Shown: in pieces, positions 1 through 6,241 of the stretch
Layout of the letters: each line of letters begins with the position of its first letter
Position numbering within the stretch: position 1 is the stretch's first letter
Assembly (NCBI GenBank): GCA_947174965.1
Contig: CAMWKY010000091.1
Span: 1 to 7,708, forward strand
Reading direction: 5' to 3'
Origin: an uncultured Ruminococcus sp.
Lineage (GTDB): Bacteria > Bacillota > Clostridia > Oscillospirales > Ruminococcaceae
Length of the DNA stretch: 7,708 nucleotides
Translations under genes and position numbers: made by a program
The notes under the pieces: model-generated
Seen by the model: the letters and a program-made list of their open reading frames with translations, nothing else
Told to the model about the DNA's origin: nothing
Databases searched by the model: none

Positions 1-502
1 TATTTATTATACTGAAAATCATATAAATAACAACAGATGAAATCATTGTATAAATCCATATTTTAAATGAATATTCAGTGAATATGAGTTCTACATCTGC
101 ATAATCCCACATTTCATAGTAGAATTTATAATCAAGCCAGCACTGTATAAAGGAAACAATTGCTGTTATCCATAAGTAGTTGAAAAATTTTTTACGCAGA
201 TACAGTTCATATATAAGAGATACAGCAGTACAAAAAATTGTAAGGAGTACAGCATTATATCCGAAAAGCCGTCCGCACGCTATATCAGTGAGAAATCCGC
301 ACAATGCACCTGTATATGCTGAAAGCATTGTATCATTGTTTATTGCAATGCACAATGCAACAGGTACAAGAAGCATTGGCTTTTTCCATGTTCCTATAGT
401 CATAGCTGTAAATGAAATGAAGATTATAGAAATATATAAAATCCAGCGGACAATTGTTTTTATATATAGAATCCTTTTTTCACGGGGAGTTTTTATCCTC
501 AT
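1..502 (-). CDS. mreD: Rod shape-determining protein MreD, 3' end cut by window edge
   Basis: MreD is a small polytopic membrane protein of the elongasome that works with MreB, MreC, RodA and PBP2 to direct lateral-wall peptidoglycan synthesis. From ATG at 502 the frame stays open for 167 codons to the window edge. MreD proteins are usually about 160-175 residues, so little is probably missing. The translation is strongly hydrophobic, with segments near residues 17-36, 42-54, 80-98, 109-122 and 147-166. The stretch GALCGFLTDIACGRLFGYNA (65-84) matches the usual MreD pattern of a glycine-rich helix followed by D-x(4)-G-x-L-G. The first helix is preceded by a basic segment (RIKTPREKR). It follows mreC with a 23-nt overlap. 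Two adjacent ATG codons (505 and 502) are possible starts; 502 lies 7 nt from GGAG and is preferred. The identification rests on position, topology and this motif, because MreD diverges quickly in sequence. Confidence 0.88.
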   Translation of the reverse strand, partial: MRIKTPREKRILYIKTIVRWILYISIIFISFTAMTIGTWKKPMLLVPVALCIAINNDTMLSAYTGALCGFLTDIACGRLFGYNAVLLTIFCTAVSLIYELYLRKKFFNYLWITAIVSFIQCWLDYKFYYEMWDYADVELIFTEYSFKIWIYTMISSVVIYMIFSIIN

Positions 503-1355
503 CATCAGTCTCCTTTTTTCCGGCAAAATCAGTTATGACAAATACAGAATGTAAACGGGAAATATCGGCACAAGGCTCTATTTCAGCATATGCTGTAAGT
601 CCGTTTGATTCAACTCCTAAACTTTTTACAGTGCCGATTGGATAATCTTTAGGAAAAAGTCCACTGCTTCCAGATGTTATTATAAGATTATCTTTCTTTA
701 TTTTGTGATTTATATTCAGGTGAGTTAATTTTGTCATATTGTTTTCAGCAGTTATAACACTTCCCTCTGTTATGCCGAAATCTGCATTTGTTGCAGAGCA
801 TACAGAAGCAATTGACAAATCAGGGGAAAGAATTGTGCGGACTGTTGCGGTATATTGTGAAACTTCGATAACAATTCCGACAATGCCTTCAGCAGTAGTT
901 ACAGGGCAGTATGGTTCTATATCGTCCGCATAGCCTTTGTCAATAGTAAACGACTTGAAAGGGTCGTTTGCGATATACCCGAGAATCTCCGCAGGCTGTG
1001 AAAAGGTGCTGTCGGGGTGTTTCTTTTTTATTACAGCAAGTTTTCTAAGTTCCTCAACTTCTGCCTGCAAGTCTTCATAATCAGCAAGTTTCTGATTGAG
1101 TTCACCTATTTTTTTTTGTAGTTCCTTATTCTGAACATAATAAAAATCGGCATTTTCATATCTGTCAATTATAGTTTCAACTTTTACAGATATGCTGTTT
1201 GTAACAAATCGCAGTGGCTTTGTTATTGTATTTATAAAAGACGCTCCTGAAAGAGAATATCCGCCCTTTGTTACAGCATAAATCATAATACCAACAAGGA
1301 AAGCAATAAAAGCAAGCAGAACTTTGAATCTTGTGCTTTTTAAAAATTCACGCAA
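480..1355 (-). CDS. mreC: Rod shape-determining protein MreC
   Basis: MreC is a bitopic membrane protein that links cytoplasmic MreB filaments to the periplasmic or extracellular wall-synthesis enzymes of the elongasome and activates PBP2-type transpeptidases. The 291-residue product has the family layout: a short basic N-terminus, one membrane helix at about 10-29 (KVLLAFIAFLVGIMIYAVT), and a charged coiled-coil dimerisation segment at about 62-110 (heptad-like KELQKKIGELNQKLADYEDL). A beta-rich domain follows at about 115-275, with glycine-marked turns such as GYIANDPFKSFTIDKG and GIVGIV. The C-terminus is a short acidic tail (TDDEDKNSP). Length is normal for the family. The start is TTG at 1355, chosen because AAGGGG lies 9 nt upstream and the membrane helix begins right after it. 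It follows mreB by 13 nt and overlaps mreD by 23 nt. Confidence 0.95.
   Translation of the reverse strand: MREFLKSTRFKVLLAFIAFLVGIMIYAVTKGGYSLSGASFINTITKPLRFVTNSISVKVETIIDRYENADFYYVQNKELQKKIGELNQKLADYEDLQAEVEELRKLAVIKKKHPDSTFSQPAEILGYIANDPFKSFTIDKGYADDIEPYCPVTTAEGIVGIVIEVSQYTATVRTILSPDLSIASVCSATNADFGITEGSVITAENNMTKLTHLNINHKIKKDNLIITSGSSGLFPKDYPIGTVKSLGVESNGLTAYAEIEPCADISRLHSVFVITDFAGKKETDDEDKNSP
507..516 (-). promoter_or_regulatory. mreD ribosome binding site inside mreC
   Basis: On the minus strand an AAAAGGAG-type Shine-Dalgarno sequence (core GGAG at 513-510) lies within the last codons of mreC. It is 4 nt before ATG 505 and 7 nt before ATG 502. The spacing favours 502. The mreD start is therefore translated from within the mreC reading frame, which suggests translational coupling. 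Confidence 0.7.
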
Positions 1356-1364
1356 TTAAACACA

Positions 1365-1370
1365 CCCCTT
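1365..1370 (-). promoter_or_regulatory. mreC ribosome binding site overlapping the mreB stop codon
   Basis: AAGGGG reads leftward from 1370 to 1365, and its first two bases are the last two of the mreB stop codon TAA (1371-1369). A 9-nt spacer leads to the TTG start at 1355. This site supports the TTG start of mreC and means ribosomes terminating on mreB sit on the mreC initiation region. Confidence 0.7.
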
Positions 1371-2385
1371 AATAGTATTTGATGTTTTCGGTTAATGCGT
1401 CCTGATATTTGCTTATATTTTCAAGAATTTTTCCCGTACCTTCTGCAACGCAGTCAAGAGGATATTCCGCAATATATACAGGCATACCTGTTTCACGGCT
1501 GATAAGTCTGTCAAGTCCACGCAGTAATGCGCCACCGCCTGAAAGTGTTATGCCGTTGTCAATAATATCTGCTGAAAGTTCGGGAGGTGTTTCCTCCAGA
1601 GTAGCTTTTATTGCATCAATGACTTTTGCAAGCGGTTCAACAAGTGCATCACGTATTTCAGATGATGTTACTGTAACATTTTCGGGCAGTCCGTTTACAA
1701 GGTTACGTCCTTTTATTTCCATTTTGTCCTCTTTTTCACCAGGAAAAGCAGAACCGATTTCTATTTTTATATTTTCTGCCGTTCTCTCACCGATAAGAAG
1801 ATTATACTTTTTCTTGATGTAATTTATTATAGCAACATCAAACTGGTCGCCCGCGCATCTTATAGAACGTGATGCAACGATTCCGCCAAGTGAGATGACA
1901 GCAACTTCACTTGTACCACCGCCAATATCAATAATCATACTGCCGGCAGGGTTGTTTGTGGGAAGACCTGCACCTATTGCCGCCGCCATAGGTTCTTCAA
2001 TTATAAGAACGTTCTTTGCTCCTGCTTTCTGACAGGCTTCACGTACAGCACGTCTTTCAACAGGAGTTACACCAGAGGGAATACATATTATAACATTGGC
2101 TTTTGTCAATATTGTACCCCTCAATGCTTTTTTTATGAACTCCTCAAGCATTGTTATGGTAATTTCAAAATTTGCTATAACACCGTCTTTAAGCGGTCGT
2201 ACGGCAACGATAGAACCGGGAGTTCTTCCGATAACTTCTTTAGCCTCCATGCCGACATATCTTGTCTTGTCGGTTCTTGTGTTGACGGCAACAACAGACG
2301 GCTCACGTATAATAATGCCTTTTCCACGCAGATATACAAGAGTATTTGCAGTGCCTAAGTCTATACCAATATCTTTTGTAAACAT
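1369..2385 (-). CDS. mreB: Rod shape-determining protein MreB (bacterial actin)
   Basis: MreB is the actin-like ATPase that polymerises at the inner face of the membrane and guides the cell-elongation machinery. The 338-residue product is full length for the family. Actin-fold nucleotide motifs are all visible: phosphate-1 [10 protein letters not shown] (6-15), the connecting segment [13 protein letters not shown] (129-141), phosphate-2 [14 protein letters not shown] (151-164) and the adenosine motif [12 protein letters not shown] (281-292). The start ATG at 2385 has AAGGAG (2398-2393) at a 7-nt spacing. It is the first gene of the mreBCD set and is preceded by the only clear promoter in the window, so it probably begins its own transcript, although readthrough from the upstream genes is possible. 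A paralogue (Mbl or MreBH) cannot be excluded from sequence alone, but adjacency to mreC and mreD favours mreB proper. Confidence 0.98.
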   Translation of the reverse strand: MFTKDIGIDLGTANTLVYLRGKGIIIREPSVVAVNTRTDKTRYVGMEAKEVIGRTPGSIVAVRPLKDGVIANFEITITMLEEFIKKALRGTILTKANVIICIPSGVTPVERRAVREACQKAGAKNVLIIEEPMAAAIGAGLPTNNPAGSMIIDIGGGTSEVAVISLGGIVASRSIRCAGDQFDVAIINYIKKKYNLLIGERTAENIKIEIGSAFPGEKEDKMEIKGRNLVNGLPENVTVTSSEIRDALVEPLAKVIDAIKATLEETPPELSADIIDNGITLSGGGALLRGLDRLISRETGMPVYIAEYPLDCVAEGTGKILENISKYQDALTENIKYY

Positions 2386-2392
2386 TTTGTCG

Positions 2393-2398
2393 CTCCTT
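2393..2398 (-). promoter_or_regulatory. mreB ribosome binding site
   Basis: AAGGAG (2398-2393 on the minus strand) sits 7 nt from ATG 2385. It is near-consensus and fixes the mreB start. Confidence 0.8.
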
Positions 2399-2422
2399 AA
2401 TATTTCTATAATCCATTAATTT

Positions 2423-2451
2423 ATTATAACACTAATTCCGCAAATAGACAA
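2423..2451 (-). promoter_or_regulatory. Sigma-A-type promoter for mreBCD
   Basis: On the minus strand, TTGTCT (2451-2446, four of six matches to TTGACA) is followed after exactly 17 nt by a perfect TATAAT (2428-2423). Transcription would begin near 2416, leaving a 5' leader of about 30 nt that holds AAGGAG. The box lies in the only gap longer than 100 nt in the window, directly before mreB. Spacing, -10 quality and location all agree. It is a sequence prediction only. Confidence 0.75.
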
Positions 2452-2460
2452 TATTTTTGA

Positions 2461-2477
2461 AAGAAAAATTTTTCCTT
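2461..2477 (-). promoter_or_regulatory. A/T-tract UP-like element upstream of the mreB promoter
   Basis: An A-run followed by a T-run, GAAAAATTTTTC (2463-2474), with a further A-run next to the -35 box (about 2454-2458), falls at roughly -45 to -61 relative to the predicted start near 2416. That is where the RNA polymerase alpha subunit contacts UP elements, and the pattern nnAAAAATTTTT...AAAA resembles the UP consensus. It could instead be plain AT-rich spacer. It is a perfect inverted repeat without a loop or GC stem, so it is not a convincing terminator. Confidence 0.4.
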
Positions 2478-2500
2478 GTATAAGCAAAAAAATATGTACA

Positions 2501-2767
2501 TTATTTAGCAAAAAGTTTTGAAGATGTTTTGTTGTATATAATAATAGCAGCTATCATAAAAAGTATTTGTGCGACGTTTACAGTTATGCTTATACCGAAT
2601 GTAAGTTGTATTACATCAATGTCAACAAAAGTTCCCGGTTCAAATGCAAATGTTTTGGAATATCCAAGCCAGCTAAGACCGTCTGTTCCAATAACCATAT
2701 TGCCGAGCATATTTCCGAGAACTATTGCACACATTATAAGGAAACACATATAACAAGTATATTTCAT
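2501..2767 (-). CDS. DUF4321 family small membrane protein
   Basis: This 88-residue protein has two hydrophobic segments, about residues 5-26 (containing the glycine pattern VLGNMLGNMV) and about 54-78. The loop between them contains WLGYSKTFAFEPGTFVDIDVIQL. The pattern of a glycine-rich first helix, then a loop ending in a D/L-rich stretch, then LTFGISITVNVAQIL fits DUF4321, a clostridial family of about 80-90 residues whose function is unknown and whose genes I recall as often lying near mreB. Recognition is from memory of the family pattern, not a search. ATG 2767 has AAGGAG (2780-2775) at 7 nt, an excellent site. It follows dut by 17 nt, so it is probably cotranscribed with the upstream genes, while the mreB promoter lies just beyond its stop. 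A role at the membrane in shape or wall synthesis is a guess from position only. Confidence 0.8.
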   Translation of the reverse strand: MKYTCYMCFLIMCAIVLGNMLGNMVIGTDGLSWLGYSKTFAFEPGTFVDIDVIQLTFGISITVNVAQILFMIAAIIIYNKTSSKLFAK

Positions 2768-2784
2768 AGAAAAACTCCTTATTT

Positions 2785-3225
2785 TTATTTTAATCCAGAC
2801 GACCCAAATCCGCCTTCGCCACGTTCTGTTTCTGTAAGAGTTTCACTCACTTCAATTTCAGGAAACAGAACTTTTGTCGGAATAAGCTGTGCAATTCTCA
2901 TTCCATGTTCAACAACAAACGAATTTTTTCCATGATTTATCAGCGGTATAAACCACTCACCACGATAATCGCTGTCAACAACGCCAACGCAGTTTGCAAG
3001 TGAAACGCCATATTTTGTTGCAAGTCCTGAACGTGGATAAATCAGCATAGCAACGTCATCACAATCAGACATAGCCGTCAGCCCCGTCGGAATCATCTTT
3101 ATTTCTCCTGATTCCAGTGTAACAGGCTCATCAAGACAAGCATATATATCAAGTCCTGCACTTGCTTCTGTGGCTCTTGACGGAATTATTGCTTTTTCGT
3201 CAGTTTTTTTGAAAGTCAGTTTCAT
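2785..3225 (-). CDS. dut: Deoxyuridine 5'-triphosphate nucleotidohydrolase (dUTPase)
   Basis: dUTPase hydrolyses dUTP to dUMP and pyrophosphate, keeping uracil out of DNA and supplying dUMP for thymidylate synthesis. The 146-residue product has all five motifs of the homotrimeric family: ASAGLDIYA (21-29), PRSGLA (64-69), GVVDSDYRGE (81-90, with D84 as the expected catalytic Asp and the following Tyr in the uracil pocket), GMRIAQLIP (108-116) and the flexible C-terminal arm RGEGGFGSSG (135-144). Length is typical. ATG at 3225 is preferred over an in-frame TTG one codon upstream, because ATG overlaps the U32 stop as TGATG and AGAGGTG (3239-3233) is well spaced. This overlap implies coupling with the U32 gene. 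It is complete with no missing motif. Confidence 0.97.
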   Translation of the reverse strand: MKLTFKKTDEKAIIPSRATEASAGLDIYACLDEPVTLESGEIKMIPTGLTAMSDCDDVAMLIYPRSGLATKYGVSLANCVGVVDSDYRGEWFIPLINHGKNSFVVEHGMRIAQLIPTKVLFPEIEVSETLTETERGEGGFGSSGLK

Positions 3226-5255
3226 CAATTTACACCTCTGTAATATAGTCCTCTTGTAATGTTTTTTGTCGGCTTTATACCTGATAAAGCGGATTTTGTC
3301 TGTTCTGCATCTTCGTCATAAAGCATAACAACAGCAAAGCTTATTCCTGAAAATTCATTGATTTTGTCTGCCATGTAGAGTATATCGGAGTTAAGAATCT
3401 CTACATAGTCTCCGAAGCAGGCAACAGGCAGTTTTCTTGCTGTTCTGTCAGTTATATAGCCAGTACAGTTTTTACAGCCGATTTCATTTTTTATAGGACA
3501 GTTTCTTGTCAGCATAAGCGGAAGCCTGCCATAAACTACAGCACCCACACGTATTTCCGTTTTCAATTGTCTGAATTGACTGACAGTAGCTTCCACAGAG
3601 AAAATGCAGTCTTCAAGACCAAGATTTTGCAGATATTCAGCACTGAATGAATTGAATACATTTAACGTGAAATTTCCATGAAGTCTGAAACCAAGTTTCT
3701 TGCCGATTGCTATAGTGTCAATCGTATGGCAGAGCAGATGATTTAGTCCGAGTGACTTCAGTCTGCGGAGTTGTGCTGTAGTTTCATCTTCGTTTACAAT
3801 AAATCGTGGCGGTGAGATGATTATTTTTTCAGCAGAAACTTTTTCAATCAGACTTTCAGTTATTATTTTCATAGGAATGACAACATATTCTGATTTTTTA
3901 CAGGCAACGACAGCTTGTTCTGCTGTACGGCAGAATGTGCGAACAGGAACTTTTCCTATTATTGTGATATAGTTACCGTTTTTCTGCGGAATATAGTCTG
4001 TTATTGTGTATTTCGGAGTGTTTTTGTTAATTATATTTTCTGTCAGCTTTTCAATAATGTTTCGTCTTAACTCATTTAACTTGCCAGCAGAAATAAAAAG
4101 TCCGTCATCAATATCTGCTGTAAGACTTCCAAAATAAAAAACAGTATCACCTAATTTTGAGAACTGTTTTTTCAGATAATCATAATCAACAGGAGATTTT
4201 TTTGCATTATCTGGAACTTCTCCTGTAATTTCTGCTGAAACATCACCGCAAACAGCTTTTATAGATATAGATTTTCCTGATTTTATTTCAGCAAAAAAAT
4301 CAACTTTATGAACCGCACGTTCACTGCGGTAAAATTCGTGAATCTTCGGAAAAATCTGTTTTGCGGAAATAACATTCTCCTTTTCACGTATGCCGAACAT
4401 ATTACAGCGGTTGCCAGTAAAATAGCCGTCTGTAAATCCACCACGTGAAAAAATGTCTCTTAGAAGTTCAATATCAGGCGTTTCACCGTCAAGAGCCTTT
4501 TTAAGTTCATTTGATGCTGAAGCTGTATATTCGGGACGTTTCATTCTGCCCTCTATTTTCAGTGAATCAACACCAATCTGCATGAGTTTTTCAGTGTGAT
4601 TAAGCAATGATAAATCTTTTAACGATAGAGCATTGCGCTCGCTTGCTCCAACAGCAGAAAAAGGAAGTCGGCAGGCTTGTCCGCAACAGCCACGGTTTGC
4701 CGAGCGTGAACCCATTAAAGCCGACATATAACATTGACCCGATACAGACATACACAATGCACCATGCACAAAAACTTCTGTTTCAATATCTTCTTTGCAG
4801 ATTTTTTCAAGTGTATCTGCTGAAAGCTCACGGGCAGGGACAACTCTTGTAAATCCGAGGTCTTTAAGCATATGTGTTCCGATAGCCGTATGCACTGACA
4901 TTTGTGTTGAAGCATGAAGTACAGCATCAGGAACTGCTTTTTTTATGATGTAAACAGCTCCTAAATCCTGTACTATGTATCCATCAATTCCCATTTCAGC
5001 CGTTGATTTTATATATTTGCAGAAGTCCGTCATTTCATTGTCAGCTAAGATTGTATTTACAGCAAGATAAAGTTTAGCACCGTATTTATGGCATATAGTA
5101 AGTGCTTCTGATATTTCATCAGCTGAAAAGTTCATAGCATTGTTTCTTGCGGAGAATCTTTTTCCGCCGATATAAACAGCGTCTGCGCCTGAACGGAGTG
5201 CAGAAATTAGTGACTCCATATTTCCGGCAGGAGCAAGAATTTCAGAACGTTTCAT
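3225..5255 (-). CDS. U32 family protein with DUF3656-like middle region (probable RlhA-like RNA hydroxylase)
   Basis: The N-terminal about 290 residues form a U32 TIM-barrel domain (EILAPAGNMESLISALRSGADAVYIGG at 5-31). Its signature region EVFVHGALCMSVSGQC (160-175) is followed by NRGCCGQACR. Cysteines 168, 175, 190/191 and 195 give C-x6-C-x15-C-x3-C, the arrangement that binds an iron-sulphur cluster in characterised U32 proteins. A middle region (about 315-405) resembles DUF3656. The C-terminal part (about 415-676) looks like a second U32-type barrel with YGRLPLMLTRNCP and a further cysteine set (C586, C594, C597). The family is named peptidase/collagenase, but characterised members (RlhA, TrhP, UbiU/UbiV) are oxygen-independent hydroxylases acting on rRNA, tRNA or ubiquinone precursors. 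The 676-residue size and DUF3656-like region recall E. coli RlhA (23S rRNA C2501). The exact substrate cannot be read from sequence. ATG 5255 overlaps the zapA stop as TGATG, and the stop overlaps the dut ATG the same way. Confidence 0.88.
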   Translation of the reverse strand: MKRSEILAPAGNMESLISALRSGADAVYIGGKRFSARNNAMNFSADEISEALTICHKYGAKLYLAVNTILADNEMTDFCKYIKSTAEMGIDGYIVQDLGAVYIIKKAVPDAVLHASTQMSVHTAIGTHMLKDLGFTRVVPARELSADTLEKICKEDIETEVFVHGALCMSVSGQCYMSALMGSRSANRGCCGQACRLPFSAVGASERNALSLKDLSLLNHTEKLMQIGVDSLKIEGRMKRPEYTASASNELKKALDGETPDIELLRDIFSRGGFTDGYFTGNRCNMFGIREKENVISAKQIFPKIHEFYRSERAVHKVDFFAEIKSGKSISIKAVCGDVSAEITGEVPDNAKKSPVDYDYLKKQFSKLGDTVFYFGSLTADIDDGLFISAGKLNELRRNIIEKLTENIINKNTPKYTITDYIPQKNGNYITIIGKVPVRTFCRTAEQAVVACKKSEYVVIPMKIITESLIEKVSAEKIIISPPRFIVNEDETTAQLRRLKSLGLNHLLCHTIDTIAIGKKLGFRLHGNFTLNVFNSFSAEYLQNLGLEDCIFSVEATVSQFRQLKTEIRVGAVVYGRLPLMLTRNCPIKNEIGCKNCTGYITDRTARKLPVACFGDYVEILNSDILYMADKINEFSGISFAVVMLYDEDAEQTKSALSGIKPTKNITRGLYYRGVN

Positions 5256-5614
5256 CAGATACTATCCTTCAGCTTTTTGAGTTTTACCATGTTTTCAAGC
5301 TGTTCATTTTTTGCTTTAAGTGCTTCAATTTCTTTTAAAGCAGCTTCTTTCTCAATACGGTTTCTGCCTGCTTCATCAACATATTCCTTTGTTTGTGTGC
5401 GTATATTTTCAACTCTCTGGCTTGATTTGTTAAGGTCGTCAAGAAGACTTAATGCAACCATTATTGCGGCAGTATATGGTGAACTTCCCGAGTTCATGAG
5501 TTCAGTTATTTTTCCCTCAAGAGTACGTGCAAGTGAGAAAACATAGTTCGGGGATTCTGCTGTCCTAAGCTTGTATTCTTTTCCGCAGATTATAACTTTT
5601 ACTTCATTAAGCAT
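5255..5614 (-). CDS. zapA: Cell division protein ZapA
   Basis: ZapA binds FtsZ and cross-links protofilaments to stabilise the Z-ring. The 119-residue product starts with the small alpha/beta head typical of ZapA (NEVKVIICGKEYKLRTAESPNYVFSLARTLEGKI, about 3-36). It continues with SSPYTAAIMVALSLLDDLNK (44-63), the conserved hydrophobic helix of the family, then a long charged coiled coil to the C-terminus (about 64-117). It is longer than the short Bacillus form (about 85 residues) and slightly longer than the E. coli form (109 residues), the extra being coiled coil. The start ATG 5614 is preceded by AAAGGAAG (5632-5625) at about 10 nt. It lies 42 nt after lexA, and its TGA overlaps the next ATG. 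No ftsZ is present in the window. Confidence 0.92.
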   Translation of the reverse strand: MLNEVKVIICGKEYKLRTAESPNYVFSLARTLEGKITELMNSGSSPYTAAIMVALSLLDDLNKSSQRVENIRTQTKEYVDEAGRNRIEKEAALKEIEALKAKNEQLENMVKLKKLKDSI

Positions 5615-5656
5615 TTTTTTATATCTTCCTTTCTTTTGTTGTGAAAATTCAGAAAA

Positions 5657-6238
5657 TCAATAATAGCGTTTAAGACCTATAACTTTTCCAAGAATTTCAC
5701 ATTCATCAAGAATTATAGGACTCATGCTGTCATTTTCAGGCTGAAGTCTGTATTTTCCGTCCTCTTTGTAAAAACGTTTTACGGTAGCATCTTCTCCGTC
5801 AATAAACGCAACAACAATATCTCCGTTTTCTGCATAGTTATCTTTTTTGACAACAACAATATCTCCGTCAAGTATGCCTGCATTAATCATGCTTTCACCC
5901 TTTATTTTCAGTGCGAAAAGTTCATTCGGGTCATAGTTCGGAGTTTCAAAATTGATGTAGCCTGTAATATCCTCAAAAGCAGTAACAGGCTGACCAGCTG
6001 TAACAGTTCCCATGATTGGCACAGATACTGAACTGCTGTTCGGAAGTCGGAGTGAACGGTTAAGACTGTCGGTTTTTTCGATAAGACCGTCCTCAACAAG
6101 TGCATTGATATAGCGGTGTGCTGTTGATGTTGATTTGAACTCCATAGCGTCCATAATTTCTCTTACAGATGGTGAAATACCACTGCTTAATTTAGTCTTT
6201 ATGAAGTTAAAGACTTTTATTTTCTTTTCTTTTGACAT
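5657..6238 (-). CDS. lexA: LexA repressor (SOS regulator)
   Basis: LexA represses DNA-damage genes and inactivates itself by autocleavage when stimulated by RecA filaments. The 193-residue product has an N-terminal winged helix-turn-helix (SPSVREIMDAMEFKSTSTAHRYINALVEDGLIEK, 22-55), a short linker, and a C-terminal S24 peptidase domain. The scissile Ala-Gly bond is A81-G82 in GTVTAGQPV. The catalytic Ser is S116 in GESM and the general-base Lys is K154 in DATVKRFY, so self-cleavage should be intact. The start ATG 6238 has a perfect AGGAGG (6252-6247) at 8 nt, embedded in the last codons of murC. The gap from murC is only 3 nt. A phage-type S24 repressor is unlikely given the canonical LexA SREI/STST layout and the chromosomal context. 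No SOS box of the GAAC-N4-GTTC type is visible near its start. Confidence 0.97.
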   Translation of the reverse strand: MSKEKKIKVFNFIKTKLSSGISPSVREIMDAMEFKSTSTAHRYINALVEDGLIEKTDSLNRSLRLPNSSSVSVPIMGTVTAGQPVTAFEDITGYINFETPNYDPNELFALKIKGESMINAGILDGDIVVVKKDNYAENGDIVVAFIDGEDATVKRFYKEDGKYRLQPENDSMSPIILDECEILGKVIGLKRYY

Positions 6239-6241
6239 GGT

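Noticed and set aside
180..645. Plus-strand reading frames opposite mreD and mreC
   Set aside because: They are antisense to recognised genes, lack plausible ribosome sites and show no family resemblance. The same applies to the other plus-strand frames at 739-933, 1409-1822, 2096-2419, 2529-2935, 4607-4852, 5147-5546, 6410-6931 and 7271-7645.
2005..2016. Perfect 12-bp palindrome AAGAACGTTCTT
   Set aside because: It lies in mreB codons for the conserved NVLIIEEP segment, with no spacer between half-sites. Coding constraint explains it.
2213..2225. GAAC-N5-GTTC resembling a LexA box
   Set aside because: The spacer is 5 rather than 4 nt, and it lies inside conserved mreB coding sequence far from any start, so it is most likely chance.
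2463..2474. GAAAAATTTTTC as a terminator between the DUF4321 gene and mreB
   Set aside because: It is a loopless all-A/T palindrome without a GC stem. Its position upstream of the -35 box fits an UP-like element better.
3226..3228. TTG 3228 as the dut start
   Set aside because: The adjacent ATG at 3225 is better spaced from AGAGGTG and forms the same TGATG overlap seen at the zapA/U32 junction.
5480..5496. Inverted repeat TGAACT-5 nt-AGTTCA
   Set aside because: The arms are short and it lies in the zapA coding region for a conserved family segment. There is no T-tract or promoter nearby.
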